From a bacterium (GTDB lineage: Bacteria; Actinomycetota; Actinomycetes; Actinomycetales; Actinomycetaceae): 6,317 nucleotides of DNA. Position 1 is the first letter of the stretch; each line of letters begins with the position of its first letter. Shown here piece by piece: positions 5,793 to 6,317 of this stretch. Made by a program: the position numbers and the translations under genes. The stretch is taken from the NCBI GenBank assembly GCA_030544165.1, contig JAUNRP010000071.1:1-6317 (forward strand), written 5' to 3'. The notes below the pieces were generated by a model. That model was not told the origin of the DNA, did not search any database, and worked only from the letters and a program-made list of their open reading frames with translations.

Positions 5793-6317
5793 GTCTGCTG
5801 CAGCATCACCGGGGCCCGCTCGCCGGGTGCGGGGCAGTGTTCGTGCCAGTGGTCCAGCACGTGGCCGAACTCGTGGTTGAGGAGGTAGGCGCGGTACTCC
5901 TCGTCCGAGCCGCCCGCGGCCAGGAAGGCATCGGCGTTGTGGGCCCAGCGCGCCGCGTTGATGTTCACGGCCCCCACGCGTCCGCAGGAGGTGTAGCCAC
6001 GCGTGGGGAGCTCCCCGCACAGCTCCTCGGTGGTGGCGGGCGAGGCGAGGGTGAGCGTCACGTCCGCCGCCTCGGGATCGGAGGTGCGCGCGAAGCTCAC
6101 CTGATCGATCTCCCCCCAGCCGCGGGGATCGTTGAGGATCTCGAACGCCTGCTCGGTGAAGGCGGCGGGATCGATCCCGATCCCCTCCTCCACGCGCACC
6201 AGCACCGTGAACGGCTCCCGGGCGGGGTCCGGGGCGGGGGACTCGCCGGGGACCACGGTGAGGACTCCCGAGCCCTCGAACTCGATCGATTCGACGACGA
6301 CGCCCGCGTTGTCCCTC
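5747..6317 (-). CDS. DUF3152-type secreted zinc metalloprotease-like protein, N-terminus beyond window
   Basis: The frame is open from the right edge to a TAG at 5749-5747, giving 189 visible residues; the start and any signal peptide lie outside. The pattern is that of DUF3152: GSGVLTVVPGE at the visible start, VRVEEGIGIDPAAF, LNDPRGWGEI, LASPATTEELC, SCGRVGAVNINAARW, and LNHEFGHVLDHWHEHCPAPG. The HEFGHVLDHWH (5843-5875) fits HExxHxxxxxH, with three zinc-ligand His and a catalytic Glu, as in metzincins; the usual Gly of HExxHxxGxxH is Asp here. Four cysteines (in ELCGE, TSCGR, EHCPA and AGCTP) could form two disulfides, which suits an exported protein. Substrate is unknown. The internal GTG at 6256 is not the true start because conserved sequence continues upstream of it. 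Its last codons overlap the CTAG shared with a former convergent neighbour. Confidence 0.85.
   Translation of the reverse strand, partial: RDNAGVVVESIEFEGSGVLTVVPGESPAPDPAREPFTVLVRVEEGIGIDPAAFTEQAFEILNDPRGWGEIDQVSFARTSDPEAADVTLTLASPATTEELCGELPTRGYTSCGRVGAVNINAARWAHNADAFLAAGGSDEEYRAYLLNHEFGHVLDHWHEHCPAPGERAPVMLQQTLDLAGCTPNGWPNP

Noticed and set aside
1..6317. tRNA, rRNA, CRISPR array or riboswitch
   Set aside because: No cloverleaf, rRNA-like block, regular spaced repeats or known aptamer pattern was seen by eye on either strand.

Overview
The window is very GC-rich DNA with actinobacterial gene families: a WhiB iron-sulfur regulator, a TIGR03089 protein and a DUF3152 metalloprotease. It comes from a high-GC Actinomycetota chromosome. 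I cannot name the genus from the sequence.

Layout. Positions 1-2825 (minus) hold most of a large glycosyltransferase: a GT2 catalytic head fused to a polytopic membrane region, with its C-terminus beyond the left edge. Fourteen bases upstream lies whiB2 (2840-3169, minus). whiB2 has a good ribosome binding site and a recognisable promoter at 3255-3283, whose -10 hexamer is one arm of a perfect inverted repeat. The two genes look like one whiB2-glycosyltransferase operon. Divergent from it, a TIGR03089 gene (3420-4130, plus) starts six bases after a TANNNT -10 element, so its mRNA is probably leaderless. At the right edge is the C-terminal part of a DUF3152 protein with an HExxHxxxxxH zinc site (5747-6317, minus). 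These genes look like ordinary actinobacterial envelope and division chromosome content.

The unusual part is 4183-5692. A lower-GC minus-strand gene encodes a type IV (AbiE-like) toxin-antitoxin module as ONE polypeptide: an AbiEi winged-helix antitoxin/repressor half (about residues 1-195) followed by an AbiEii/MenT-type nucleotidyltransferase half (about 202-489). Its probable ATG lies inside a 45-bp concentric interrupted palindrome (5648-5692, centre 5670) that also covers a -10 element exactly six bases upstream of the ATG. This predicts a leaderless transcript controlled by an operator that includes the start codon.

The toxin-antitoxin gene sits between two imperfect direct copies of one junction sequence (about 4118-4178 and 5738-5792). 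Each copy contains a shared CTAG, which provides a TAG stop on both strands, followed by sequence encoding a DUF3152 C-terminal tail. The simplest reading is that TIGR03089 and DUF3152 were once convergent neighbours with overlapping stop codons, and the cassette entered that junction and duplicated it.
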